Shown piece after piece: positions 23,223 to 35,128 of a stretch of 64,000 nucleotides of DNA. Under the pieces are notes generated by a model. It searched no databases and was not told the DNA's origin. It saw only the letters and a list, made by a program, of their open reading frames with translations. Position numbers and translations under genes: made by a program. Every line of letters begins with the position of its first letter. Positions within the stretch are counted from its first letter, which is position 1. Origin of the DNA: Eunapius fragilis (lineage: Eukaryota > Porifera > Demospongiae > Spongillida > Spongillidae); the NCBI GenBank assembly GCA_963681505.1, contig OY811985.1, forward strand, positions 4,857,183 through 4,921,182, read 5' to 3'.

Positions 23223-23689
23223 GTTCGTACAGCATAATTCTCCTCAATAGAACTGAATGGATGAACCATGAAGTAGCTTGAATTTAGACTATGACACGGG
23301 ATTTACAACCAATTTTTTGCTCCATCAAGCAATGAAGTTTTTTATATGCCTGTATATTACTGGGGGGGGGGGGGGGACACCATCTTCAATGAAATTTTAT
23401 TATGCATGATGTAGTCATGCAGAGATAATGTATAATATAGGATCGTAGCAACGAAAAGGAGTATAAAAATTTTCCAGGAAAGAGCATCAAAGTTGACGCG
23501 TGCAATTAAAATGTACGCATAATTAAAAAATTCAGGCCACTGTAACTCCATGATGTACAGACTAATTTCAAGTGCGTAAGAAAGAATTTGTAGAGGACAT
23601 AGGTGACTCTTTGAATATGAAATAATTTGAAAACTTGAAAAAATATGCACTAGGTCCCTTTTTGCAGCCACGATCCGTATATAATTATA

Positions 23690-23902
23690 CAGGGTGATTG
23701 GAAAGTCGCGCAAAATGGTATATAACTCCAGAATTGAACATTTAAATAAACTGAGCAGTAACTTTTAAAACCACTAATTAATAACTTTATATTAATCACT
23801 GGCATATTTTCTGGTTCAATAGCTTAATTTTTCAATGCTCATCTATGGAGTTTTGCCAGTTCTACCAATTCAAAGATATTGCATGACTTTCCAATCACAC
23901 TG
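23690..23902. mobile_element. TA-inserting miniature element, family 1 (copy in B block)
   Basis: 213 bp with ends CAGGGTGATTGGAAAGTC and its inverse (one mismatch), flanked by TA on both sides. The ends and TA duplication fit a Tc1/mariner-type miniature element. The same insertion is present at 37850-38062, so it predates the B/C duplication. Confidence 0.75.
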
Positions 23903-23904
23903 TA

Positions 23905-24121
23905 TATGGGACAGTGTCTATCAATGAATTTCCGTAAACTCCATCCAAAGACCTTCTATCAAATGGTCGTTACGCATCCAAAATTGGGCTATCCAACATA
24001 AAGTTGTTAAGCACTGAATTTATAATTAGCCATGCAAGCTTTACTTTTCTTCTTTTGCTTGTCCTGGAAATTTTTAAAAAGTGTCACAAAGGTGCATGAT
24101 TATGCTGGACACTGTCCCATA
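23905..24121. mobile_element. TA-rich-end miniature element, family 2 (copy 1)
   Basis: Starts TATGGGACAGTGTC and ends with the exact inverse GACACTGTCCCATA. It abuts the family 1 element. Related copies lie at 25955-26191, 38065-38265 and (deleted left end) 40070-40301. No coding capacity. Confidence 0.65.
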
Positions 24122-24297
24122 TAGTGCTAGAAAAGGGAACCATTTAATAATTAAATCTAATATATAGTGTGACTGGTACATCCAAGGCAGAAGAATTGTA
24201 TAGCGTAGTAGGACGACGGAAAATTGAGTAGACGCATGGCGAAAACTAAAACAGCAAGGAAGTTGACTCATTTAGCCAAATCGTAGAGTATATAAGC

Positions 24298-24303
24298 TTT
24301 AAT
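24298..24303 (-). promoter_or_regulatory. Candidate polyadenylation signal of gene B
   Basis: ATTAAA on the minus strand about 67 nt after the gene B stop. The same hexamer sits at the matching place after gene C (38454-38459). Confidence 0.4.
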
Positions 24304-24369
24304 GTTTCGCCATGCAAAGAATTATATGCATGTCAGACTATGTATTACAAGCAGAAAATGCAAGTCAAT

Positions 24370-24457
24370 TTACACAGAGTCATAAATACACTCGTTTTCG
24401 ATATTATCATACACTTCAGAAGTTTCGTACGCCTCAGGTATCCCATCACTTAAGCCG
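24370..24457 (-). CDS. Gene B terminal tail exon with ITAM-like motif
   Basis: It encodes GLSDGIPEAYETSEVYDNI followed by ENECIYDSV and TAA. YDNI and YDSV are spaced by five residues, close to the ITAM form YxxI/L-x6-8-YxxI/L. YDNI is also a pY-x-N type site, the class bound by Grb2 SH2. Acceptor TTTTTTAG is strong. Gene C has a 2-nt deletion that moves its stop. Confidence 0.7.
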
Positions 24458-26930
24458 CTAAAAAATGGAATGCATACATGCATGCAGAATCCGAGTTATG
24501 CACGTGTATACGATACGAAAACATATACCTCTCTCCGAAGCACGCATCGCCGGCCGTATTACTTTCGTAGTAGGTATCTCCGACATTATTTTTGCTATGA
24601 CTATCTCCGACCGCATTACTTTCGTAATCCGTACCTCCGGCATTATTATCTGCATTACTTGCGTAGTACGTATCTCCATTACTTTCGGCAGGAAGAGCAG
24701 CATGTGCTTGACTTCCCGCTAGGTTGGGTCTAATTGCATGTGATAATAAAGAATACATGCACTGTATTTATAAGCTAGGAGTTCTCTTATTTTTTATATA
24801 GTGTCCGCGTACCTGTCGGGTCTGTGATGTTCATTGTCGCATTCTTGATACATTTCTTCAGGCTCTACTTCTCCTACACCCTCTGGTATTTCCTCCAATG
24901 TCATTGTTTTATCGCTACTGTGCATCGTTATAAAAAATTCAGTAATAACTGCAATGATTGTGCGACCCACATACTTCAGACTTCGCATGGTGCGATCATT
25001 ATACGGCGGTAGTGTAAGAACTGCTTCTTTGTACCTTCTTTCGGCGATGACGGTTCCTGACAGGTTCCTGCCAGTTTATGCATGAAAATAAATACGTGTG
25101 TACACACATATATATATACCTTTCAACCGAGCTGTCGTCGAATGCACTATTGAGCACAGTAACACCTTCCGAGGCACCGCCGTTCCTTCCTATGTTTCCT
25201 AGATCGTATTTCCGCCTGTGAATGGTCGAGAGCATGCACTGCATGTGAACAAACACCGCGAGCCTTTTGCAGCACTTACTTCAGATGCTTTTTCGTGACC
25301 AAAAAGACCATCAGTACAACTAACATCATGATGAGAAGAAGGACAACAAACTCCGCAACGAGGGAGCCGGCAAGCAAAACAGGCGACCCGACGTTTGCGG
25401 TGGTCGGACCGTTTATGACGGAGACGGCTTTGCCGGAAGGAATTGGATATACGATGTTAAAACAACAATTGGTGTTAAGGCAGGTTACACCTCAATAAAG
25501 CCACTGAACAACCTAGAAAAAATGCATACTTCAGTGTCTTTTACTATACTCATGCCCTGGCCAAAGTTTTGATACTTCTGAGTTATTTGATCAGTTGCAG
25601 ATCAAATTAGTTAGTCTTTACCATGGAAACAAAACAAAATTGCGCGGTGTACAGTGAGGTGTACGGTCATGCTATTATTTTTTGCAATTGATAGAAAATC
25701 CGGATCGTCAAAGCTCTTTTTTTTCATCTAAACTGTATATATATAATTTAGATTTAAGATGTTTCTAATTGTGGGTGCTATTTTTCTTTCGCCACTACTG
25801 CAATTATGGCTTTTATAAACAAAAACAAGCAGAAATTTTGTAGTGCTGCTGATACTTCTTATGTTTAAGATGGCCTCATCGCGTAATGTTGAATCAAAGT
25901 CACATAATAATACAATGTGATAATTAGCTATTCATTGTACATAATAATAATAATATGGGACAGTGTCCACCCTTCTGGATAGTTTTTCAAGTTTTCAAAT
26001 TTTTGGATTTTCCGTGAACACCCAAGAGTTTCTATCAAATGGTCCTTACGCATCCAAAATTGGACTATCCATCATAAAGTTATAAGGTACTGAATTTATA
26101 ATTAGCCATACATTTCAATGTGAGCGTTACTTTTCTTTTGCTTGTCCTGTAAATTTTGATAAGGGGTGATTTTGCTGGACATTGTTCCATATCATGATAA
26201 AAATCTTAAAAGTGTCGTAAAAATTTTGTTCGCACCTGTATATCAATTCATGCGGTCATATTATCCCATCCAATGGTAATGTTATACAGAAGCTTTCTTG
26301 TTACCGTTTGAAGAGACGATCGTGCATGGTAAAGTGGGATACATTAATATTAGTACAGGACCATATCATGGCTTGATGTCGGTTACTCCGACAGTGTTAC
26401 ATACATGTATGTACGGTAGCGTCTGACGTATAACAGGATGGTTTTCTTAGCTAACCTTATCGATCCAATAAATAAAAACCTTCTTTTGCTTCTATGAATG
26501 TAATATATGAATATGAATGTAATTGTACGCGCTGCTTCTCAGCCATTTAGATATCCTTGCATTACTGCTGGAGCTATATATGCCGTCTATATACACTTCG
26601 TGTATAAGGCTTAATGAAATAAATATTTACTTTTAAACAGATGGCAGAAGCAACCAACTACAGCTTTGGGAGTCATTTCCCAAACTATATGTACAAAAAG
26701 GGTGTGTGAAAACATTTCCTCAAATACACAACACATAAACACACAACTCACATGTGAGTTCAACACACACAAAAACAACACCAGTAAACAGGCACAGTCC
26801 TGTACAAAACGGTATCTGTTTTTGTGCAGCACTGTGTCTGCTTCCAAGTGTTGTTTTTGTGTGTACATGCATGTGTTGAACTCACATGTGAGTTGTGCGT
26901 GTACATGTGTACGTGTTTACATGTTGTGCC

Positions 26931-26977
<47 letters not shown>

Positions 26978-29900
26978 AATAGAACACACGCGTAGGCCTA
27001 CGTGTATAGGCACAAAAAAGCATGCGCGCGCAGTCAAAAACGCGCACACATGCTCAAAACCAAGCGATATAACACACACACACACATGCACACACACAAA
27101 TCGATAGTATAAAATACATAGAAGGAATGAACAGAAAAGACCCGTACCATGGTACAACCTCAACGAATTTCATAAAAATGTTCGCCATTTACGCGCGCAC
27201 CCCATATACGAATGTTGCTAGGCGCCTGACGATAAATTGTTGAAACCTGCCTTAATACCCCTGCCCTAATACCCCTGAGTGATCGAGTCAAAATAATCAA
27301 TCACTGCAAAAAAAAAAAATGCATTCGTATGTCAAAGTAATAATACCTCACGGCAGGTATAATAAAAATACTTTTCTTTTTTTTTTTGGGGGGGGGGGGG
27401 GGGGGTCATTGGAACACTGCATGCAGTGCAGGTAGGGTTGTACTTTATAGCCGTGCAGTTTCTTTATCTCCCAAACTGGCTATAAAGTACATTTGATGCC
27501 TAGGGCTGCATGCAAATTGTGTGAAACAAGACAATAATACATCACTACAAGATAACAGTGCAAGTACAATACAACTTAAAATAATAATTTTAAAGGCTTT
27601 CCTACGCCACATCAGTTATAATGTGGGCCAGAATAGGTACATCAAATACTATTTTGGCAGAAGATTAATTATTGTAAACATTATGTCCGTTACCTGAATT
27701 TTGTCCTGACAGGAGAAGTACTGTACCATTGTAAGTTTGTCCCATCACACTGACCACAGCTGCTACATTAAACTGATAATCCTGAGGATTCGGTGTGCTA
27801 ATAACTCCTTGCGTGACATCTCCCATAAAGAACTGGCTATAAAGTACATTTGATTGTCTTTCTCTGCCTCTGGTCCAGTAATACACATTGTACCCAACAA
27901 GGGTTCCATCTGAAGGAATTGAAATACCTACCCAAGACACTTGGACAGTAGTTGTATTGTAGGCTGTCACAGAGATCCTTGTCACATTGGCTGTGGATTA
28001 GAGTTGATAATATTATGAATCTTCAGCCATGCCATGCAGCACAAGTTCCATAATTTAAATGTGAGGGAGCCATATTATATAATGTGGACATTTTATGATA
28101 AAACCAGGTTTGGGCTATTTTCAGTAAAACCACTATACAATAGCAAACCCACATTCCTTCCGAGCTGAATGACCCATTGAATGCATGGAATCTCTTCTAA
28201 AATATAGACTGGCGTGAAACTACTGGGAAATTGGTCTGACTTTCATCATCTGCAATATCGATTAAGTAAAAATCAATGATCTGCAGATTCCGATAGCAAC
28301 AGGACTGCTTGCAATTTTGACGCTGGAGAGATTATAGATGCTCCTTCGTTCAGTTTTACGTGTTTTTAACCCTTAAGGTTACCAAACTTTGGTATGGACG
28401 AGTGTAAAGGGTTCATAGTGTGTAAAAATAGAATTAAATACAGAACTGATTTAGCAATGTGTCAAAGGACGTGGGTTGTTCAGCTTGGAGGATATGTGGG
28501 TTTGAAATTGATGCTGTTCTATACAGTTTTATTGAAAAAGCACGTGCAAGCCTGGTTTTGTCATAAAACATCCCATACATAATATAGTGCTGTATTAAGT
28601 CATACTCACGAATGAATGCAGTGCTGGCTTGTAGGGAAGCTGGCTGCCCCGGTCCTATTATAGTCCAAGCTCTAATGTTGAACAGGTACATTGTGGACAC
28701 ATTTAACCCAGACACTATTGCCAATTGTTCGGTCACGTTGGCTGTTGGCAACAATCCTGACATCACCTGGTACTGTGTCACTACTCCATTAGGCATTAGG
28801 GGTGGCTGCCACTGAAGGGTAATAGTTGTGAAGGTCCTCTGAAGAATTTTTACACTTGCAACAGGCCCTGGAACTGAATTGAGGGATGTGCAGCAAAGTT
28901 ATACAGTCATAAGCATTTCAAACCCTTTTAACATGTGACATCATGCATAACCTCAAGCCAAAGGTGCTGTTTAGCATTTCAACCTCTTTACGTATGGCAT
29001 CATACACAGCATCAAGCCAAAGGTGCTAACCAGTCTATAGGGCTGGCTTGAAACCATTAGAGAGAGAGCAGATGCAAGGGTCAAATTCATACTTGATGAG
29101 ATTTTTGAGGACAGTATGTTATAGTCACATGTAGTATGTGTAGCTGATGATCGTGATTGCTTTCTGTTATTGGCACCAGGCAGTGATACATTAAGATGAA
29201 CAGATATCAATGATATGCCAAGCAAAGATCGCAATGATTTAAAAAGAGATGAAAGACTTAAAACTAAGGCTGAAGGAACTGAAACTGGTGCCATGAAAAA
29301 GTAGGAAGGATTGCGTTTGGTTTTTCAGCCGAACAGTGCTAGCCTGACAACATAGTCTGGAACTAGTGTAAATAGGTACTGAATGTAATGAAGCTTTGGA
29401 GCTTATACAAAACTCGTATACATCTGATGATCCAATTTAAACTGTAGCATGAGACCAGAAATACAATGCAGAAAATCCATCAGCTGCATGTGACAGGTTC
29501 TACACTACCAAGTCTTCCAGTTTACAAAATTCAAAAGCAATTTTATTTACAAAAACTAAATGAAGATTTGATTGATACAAAAGATCTCAAATGATCATGG
29601 CAAATATCCTTGTGGAATGAAGATAAATTGTTTCTGTTGCAACTAACATTGATGGCTTGTAATGACATCAATCAATACATAATGTACATGTATGTGCGTA
29701 ACAAGCAATAATATAAATGTGTAGTCTGATGAGGTGGAAGGTCACAATAATGTGATAATGGAAACAAGTCTATTAAGGACAGTTCTTAAGGATGGTTCTG
29801 GATGCCCTGCATGTGACAGGTGTATATTGGCATGTTTTGTACGCCATTATCTATTAACTATTGACATGATATTGCCTAACACAGCACACATATTCCAAAA

Positions 29901-32900
29901 TGTCTTACCGTCCTGAGCTGTGGTGACATTGACAGGGTAGCTGGAGCCATCCACGTTTGTCCTGGCAGACACAATAATAAAATACATGGTGTATGGCCTC
30001 AGCGCAGTCAGGCTGACATTTGTGTTGGTGACACTGATGATGCTCCAAGGAGCACTGTTACCAGGTGTGTAGCTGACTGTGTATCTCCGCAGTATCCCAT
30101 TCAACCGAAGTGGTGGCTGCCATTTAGCAAAAATAGAAGTGGATGTGATATTGTATACTGTCACATTTATGGGTGCAGATGGTGCTGCAAAATGAGGAAA
30201 CAACAGTTTTATTGTGCACTGAATAAAGAGCAAAACTTATATGCGAGTTTATCTAGAGCAACACAATAAAAGGTCTCAGAAATGCAGAAACCTATTCCTT
30301 AATTTTTTTATAAGGCTATCGAAAATGATTCTATTTGTAAATCAACTGCTGTCTACAATTCAGCTGTCTACAATTCAGCTGACTTGAGATCAAAAAACTA
30401 ATAACTAAATGGAACATGACATAACTAAACCATGGATACCTGCTTCTCCGGTTTGCCTAGTGACAAGAGCTGAAGGGCTTCCCTGTCCCACTGATGCATT
30501 AGCAGTCACATAACAACTATATTGTGTGTATGGGCTAAGTCCACTCAGTGTAGCAGCCAGTGTTGTCCCATTCACTACAGATCTAATGGTGGGCACATTT
30601 GGTCCAATCATTAGCTCTGGATATGATTGATTAGCAGAAGTGTTGCAGTACACAGAGTAACCAGTGATGATACCATTCCAAGGTATGGGTACAGACCAAC
30701 TAGCAGACAGCTGAGATGGTGAACCAGCAACAGGAGACAAAGAGAAGTTCTGAGGCGATGAGGGGACTGAAAATAGATCATTCGTGATTCTAAACAGTTG
30801 GAACATGATATTATTTACTCTTAGGTGATGATGGAACTGAAAATGAATATTAATAGCGATATTATACTAAAAGCAGATGTTAGGATAGCATGTTTATTTG
30901 ATTTTGGATTTAAGCAATGGCATAACAGTCTAACAGGTTACCTGATTGAGCAGTAAGTATTGTAAATACAGCTGATGGATTTCCTTTTCCCACTGACGTA
31001 TTAGCAGTCACATAACAACTATATTGTGTGTATGGGCTGAATCCACTCAGTGTAGCAGCCAGTGTTGTCCCATTCACTACAGATCTAATGGTGGGCACAT
31101 TTGGTCCAATCATTTGCTCTGGATATGATTGATTAGCAGAAGTGTTGCAGTACACAGAGTAACCAGTGATGATACCATTCCTAGGTATGGGTACAGACCA
31201 ACTAGCAGACAGCTGAGATGGTGAACCAGCAACAGGAGACAGAGAGAAGTTCTGAGGTGATGATGGAACTGAAAATAAATCATTCCTGATTATAATCAGT
31301 TGTAACATGATATAATTTACTCTTAGGTACATGTGCGATTACAGTATAACATAATAGCATTGACACTTAAAGCGTGGATATAAGTTACCTGACTGAGCAC
31401 TTAGAGTTGTGAGTATAGCTGAAGGGCTTCCCTGTCCCACTGATGTATTAGCAGTCACATAACAACTATATTGTGTGTATGGGCTGAGTCCACTCAGTGT
31501 AGCAGCCAGTGTTGTCCCATTCACTACAGATCTAATGGTGGGCACATTTGATCCAATCATTTGCTCTGGAAATGATTGATTAGCAGAAGTGTTGCAGTAC
31601 ACAGAGTAACCAGTGATGATACCATTCCTAGGTATGGGTACAGACCAACTAGCAGACAGCTGAGATGGTGAACCAGCAACAGGAGACAGAGAGAAGTTCT
31701 GAGGTGATGATGGAACTGAAAATAGTGATATTATGCTAAAAGCGCATGTCAGGATAGCATGTTTAATAGATTTTGGAGTTACGTAATGGCAAAGAGGTTA
31801 CCTGATTGAGCAGTAAGTATTGCAAATATAGCTGATAGATTTCCTTCTCCCACTGATGTATTAGCAGTCACATAACAACTATATTGTGTGTATGGACTGA
31901 GTCCACTCAGTGTAGCAGCCAGTGTTGTCCCATTCACTACAGATCTAATTGTGGGCACATTTGATCCAATCATTTGCTCTGGATATGATTGATTAGCAGA
32001 AGTGTTGCAGTACACAGAGTAACCAGTGATGATACCATTCCTAGATATGGGTACAGACCAACTAGCAGACAGCTGAGATGGTGAACCAGCAACAGGAGAC
32101 AGAGAGAAGTTCTGAGGTGATGATGGAACTGAAAATAAATCATTCCTGATTTTAATCAGTTGTAACATGATATAATTTGCTCTTAGGTACATGTGCGACT
32201 ACAGTATGACATAATAGCATTGGCATTTAAAGCATGGATATAAGTTACCTGACTGAGTACTTAGAGTTGTGAGTATAGCTGAAGGGTTTCCCTGTCCCAC
32301 TGATGTATTAGCAGTCACATAACAACTATATTGTGTGTATGGGCTGAATCCACTCAGTGTAGCAGCCAGTGTTGTCCCATTCACTACAGATCTAATGGTG
32401 GGCACATTTGATCCAATCATTTGCTCTGGATATGATTGATTAGCAGAAGTGTTGCAGTACACAGAGTAACCAGTGATGATACCATTTCTAGGTATGGGTA
32501 CAGACCAACTAGCAGACAGCTGAGATGGTGAACCAGCAACAGGAGACAGAGAGAAGTTCTGAGGTGATGATGGAACTGAAAATAAATCATTCCTGATTAT
32601 AATCAGTTGTAACATGATATAATTTACTCTTAGGTACATGTGCGATTACAGTATAACATAATAGCATTGACATTTAAAGCGTGGATATAAGTTACCTGAC
32701 TGAGCACTTAGAGTTGTAAGTATAACTGAAGGGCTTCCCTGTCCCACTGATGTATTAGCAGTCACATAACAACTATATTGTGTGTATGGGCTGAGTCCAC
32801 TCAGTGTAGCAGCCAGTGTTGTCCCATTCACTACAGATCTAATGGTGGGCACATTTGATCCAATCATTTGCTCTGGATATGATTGATTAGCAGAAGTGTT

Positions 32901-35128
32901 GCAGTACACAGAGTAACCAGTGATGATACCATTCCTAGGTATGGGTACAGACCAACTAGCAGACAGCTGAGATGGTGAACCAGCAACAGGAGACAGAGAG
33001 AAGTTCTGCGGTGATGATGGAACTGAAAATAGTGATATTATGCTAAAAGCACATGTCAGGATAGCATGTTTAATAGATTTTGGAGTTACGTAATGGCAAA
33101 GAGGTTACCTGATTGAGCAGTAAGTATTGCAAATATAGCTGATGGATTTCCTTCTCCCACTGATGTATTAGCAGTCACATAACAACTATATTGTGTGTAT
33201 GGACTGAGTCCACTCAGTGTAGCAGCCAGTGTTGTCCCATTCACTACAGATCTAATGGTGGGCACATTTGGTCCAATCATTTGCTCTGGATATGATTGAT
33301 TAGCAGAAGTGTTGCAGTACACAGAGTAACCAGTGATGATACCATTCCTAGGTATGGGTACAGACCAACCAGCAGACAGCTGAGATGGTGAACCAGCAAC
33401 AGGAGACAGAGAGAAGTTCTGAGGTGATGATGGAACTGAAAATAGTGATATTACGCTAAAAGCACATGTCAGGATAGCAATGCATAGCATGTTTAATAGA
33501 TTTTGGAGTTACGTAATGGCAAAGAGGTTACCTGATTTAGCAGTAAGTATTGCAAATATAGCTGATGGATTTCCTTCTCCCACTGATGTATTAGCAGTCA
33601 CATAACAACTATATTGTGTGAATGGACTGAGTCCATTTAGAGTAGCAGCCAGTGTTGTCCCATTCACTACAGATCTAATGGTGGGCACATTTGATCCAAT
33701 CATTTGCTCTGGATATGATTGATTAGCAGAAGTGTTGCAGTACACAGAGTAACCAGTGATGATACCATTCCTAGGTATGGGTACAGACCAACTAGCAGAC
33801 AGCTGAGATGGTGAACCAGCAACAGGAGACAGAGAGAAGTTCTGAGGTGATGATGGAACTGAAAATAAATCATTCCTGATTTTAATCAGTTGTAACATGA
33901 TATAATTTGCTCTTAGGCTACAGTATGACATAATAGCATTGGCATTTAAAGCATGGATATAAGTTACCTGACTGAGCACTTAGAGTTGTGAGTATAGCTG
34001 AAGGGCTTCCCTGTCCCACTGATGTATTAGCAGTCACATAACAACTATACAGTGTGTATGGGCTGAGTCCACTCAGTGTAGCAGCCAGTGTTGTCCCATT
34101 CACTACAGATCTAATGGTGGGCACATTTGATCCAATCATTTGCACCGGATATGATTGATTAGCAGAAGTGTTGCAGTACACAGAGTAACCAGTGATGATA
34201 CCATTCCTAGGTATGGGTACAGACCAACTAGCAGACAGCTGAGATGGTGAACCAGCAACAGGAGACAGAGAGAAGTTCTGAGGTGATGATGGAACTGAAA
34301 ATAAATAATTCTTTTGATTCTAATCAATGGGAACATGATATTATTTACTCTGAGATACATATATGTGAGCATAAGCATTCAGTGTCCTTGTAGTCTACAG
34401 CATTACATAATAACATTTCATTTTAAAGCATGGGAATGCTGGCTAAGAATTGTGATTAGAGCAGTTTAAACTTTAAGCGTACTTACATTGTTGGAGTATC
34501 AATTATATATATTAATGATTTTCTTTTTTAAAACATGCGTTGCTTAATGTTACCTGATTGAGGTGTTTGCTTAGTAAGCATATTTGAAGGATTTCCTTCT
34601 CCCACTGATGTATTAGCGGTCACATAACAACTATATAGTGTGTATGGGTTGAGTCCACTCAGTGTAGCAGCCAATGTTGTCCCATTCACTACAGATCTAA
34701 TGGTGGGCACATTTGGTCCAATCACTTGCTCTGGATATGATTGAGCATAAGATGTGTTGCAATACACAGTGAATGCTGTAATCGTTTGATTGATATCTGG
34801 TTCTTCCCATGATGTAAGGAGTTGAGTTGGAAGATCAGAAACAGTTGAAATCGTAAATTTTATAGGTGATGGGATTGCTGTATCGAAATAGAGGGAAAGA
34901 CATTGCCATATATCCCACATGGCATTTACTACAGTGTCGCAGGGTTATACGCAAGCATGACTCTCAGTCCTCAAAAGGTGTGTAAGTGTAATGGGATTGC
35001 CCACGTCTCATTAAATTAATGCGTATGAAGATAAATAACTTACAATACTGTGCTTCAACAGTGATGATCTGAAATTCTATCCAGGAATAAATATACGGAT
35101 GTGTCATAAGTACAGTTATTAGGCACAT
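24370..35128 (-). CDS. FN3-repeat transmembrane receptor, gene B (complete model, 13 FN3)
   Basis: Nineteen exons sum to 4827 nt and 1608 residues with every phase matching: start exon 35044-35128; FN3 34554-34877; nine 327-nt FN3 exons (33968-34294 down to 30440-30766); FN3 29909-30184, 28610-28873, 27694-27990; transmembrane exon 25280-25427; tail exons 25120-25215, 24813-24917, 24529-24729, 24370-24457 (stop TAA). Extracellular exons are phase 1, tail exons phase 2. The tail is about 163 residues with roughly ten tyrosines and no catalytic domain, so signalling would need recruited kinases or adaptors. No frameshift or stop is visible. The start exon is the least certain part. Confidence 0.75.
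24529..24729 (-). CDS. Gene B tail exon with repeated tyrosine motifs
   Basis: A 201-nt phase 2-2 exon. A degenerate repeat of about 13-16 residues gives GDTYYASN, GTDYESN and GDTYYESN, with a fourth unit GDSHSKN lacking Tyr. Acidic residues precede each tyrosine, typical of tyrosine-kinase substrates. Plus-strand frames here are shadows. Confidence 0.7.
24813..24917 (-). CDS. Gene B acidic tail exon
   Basis: A 105-nt phase 2-2 exon, very acidic (LEEIPEGVGEVEPEEMYQEC), ending HHRPD at a GACAG/GTACGC donor. One tyrosine in EEMYQEC context. The gene C copy is identical in length. Confidence 0.65.
25120..25215 (-). CDS. Gene B first tail exon
   Basis: A 96-nt phase 2-2 exon (RKYDLGNIGRNGGASEG, then VTVLNSAFDDSSVE). 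Acceptor TTCACAG, donor AAAG/GTATAT. It follows the basic juxtamembrane KKHLK and has one tyrosine. Confidence 0.65.
25280..25427 (-). CDS. Gene B transmembrane exon
   Basis: It encodes AVSVINGPTTANVGSPVLL, then a hydrophobic helix (AGSLVAEFVVLLLIMMLVVL, then MVFLV) and basic TKKHLK. Phase 1 in, phase 2 out (GAA/GTAAGT). Homologous to gene A 4022-4166. Confidence 0.75.
25955..26191. mobile_element. Miniature element, family 2 (intronic copy, gene B)
   Basis: Starts TATGGGACAGTGTCC and ends GGACATTGTTCCATA with mismatches. The body resembles 23905-24121 (shared words CCGTGAAC, TCTATCAAATGGTC, GAATTTATAATTAGCC). It lies in the gene B intron between the transmembrane and last FN3 exons. The gene C copy has lost about 10 bp of the left end. 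Confidence 0.6.
26934..26973. repeat. (GT)n microsatellite, gene B intron
   Basis: About 20 GT units. In gene C (41034-41072) the tract is interrupted by ATGT and ACGT. Confidence 0.95.
27694..27990 (-). CDS. Gene B membrane-proximal FN3 exon
   Basis: A 297-nt phase 1-1 exon, one FN3 domain (TTVQVSWVGISIPSDGTLVG early; VAAVVSVMGQTYNGTVLLL late). Donor TTCAG/GTAACG. Counterpart of 4274-4588 and 41701-41997. Confidence 0.75.
28610..28873 (-). CDS. Gene B second membrane-proximal FN3 exon
   Basis: A 264-nt phase 1-1 exon, one FN3 (WQPPLMPNGVVTQYQVMSG; YLFNIRAWTIIGPGQPASLQ). The gene C copy at 42600-42863 is nearly identical. Confidence 0.75.
29909..30184 (-). CDS. Gene B third membrane-proximal FN3 exon
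   Basis: A 276-nt phase 1-1 exon (APSAPINVTVYNITSTSIFA, then KWQPPLRLNGILRRY and LTALRPYTMYFIIVSA). Canonical FN3 Trp and Tyr positions. It is present in B and C but has no counterpart in gene A. Confidence 0.75.
30440..34294 (-). repeat. Array of 9 homogenised FN3 exons, gene B
   Basis: Nine exons of exactly 327 bp: 30440-30766, 30942-31268, 31389-31715, 31802-32128, 32249-32575, 32696-33022, 33109-33435, 33532-33858, 33968-34294. Sequence and introns match the gene A array. The membrane-proximal one ends ALVTRQTGEAG, shared with gene C. All are open and in phase. Confidence 0.9.
34554..34877 (-). CDS. Gene B N-terminal FN3 exon
   Basis: A 324-nt phase 1-1 exon (IPSPIKFTISTVSDLPTQLL start). 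Counterpart of gene A 13807-14130, same length, with the same repeat-like second half. Confidence 0.75.
35044..35128 (-). CDS. Gene B candidate start exon
   Basis: ATG at 35128, 28 codons plus one base, donor ATT/GTAAGT. With it the 19-exon model sums to a multiple of three. A weak hydrophobic leader; the frame is open further upstream. Confidence 0.4.

Larger units (their letters stand above)
22430..30850. repeat. Segmental duplication, block 1 (gene B 3' half and flank)
   Basis: Near-identical to 36527-45600, collinear. It covers the retroelement 3' end, two miniature elements, all tail and transmembrane exons, three divergent FN3 exons and the first repeat FN3. Confidence 0.9.

Noticed and set aside
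24465-24733. Plus-strand frames of about 85 codons
   Set aside because: Antisense to the gene B tail exon, repeated because the exon itself is internally repetitive.
5166-34294. Regularly spaced repeats that might suggest CRISPR or satellite DNA
   Set aside because: Units are 327-bp coding exons with splice sites and codon-level constraint, in a eukaryotic context.
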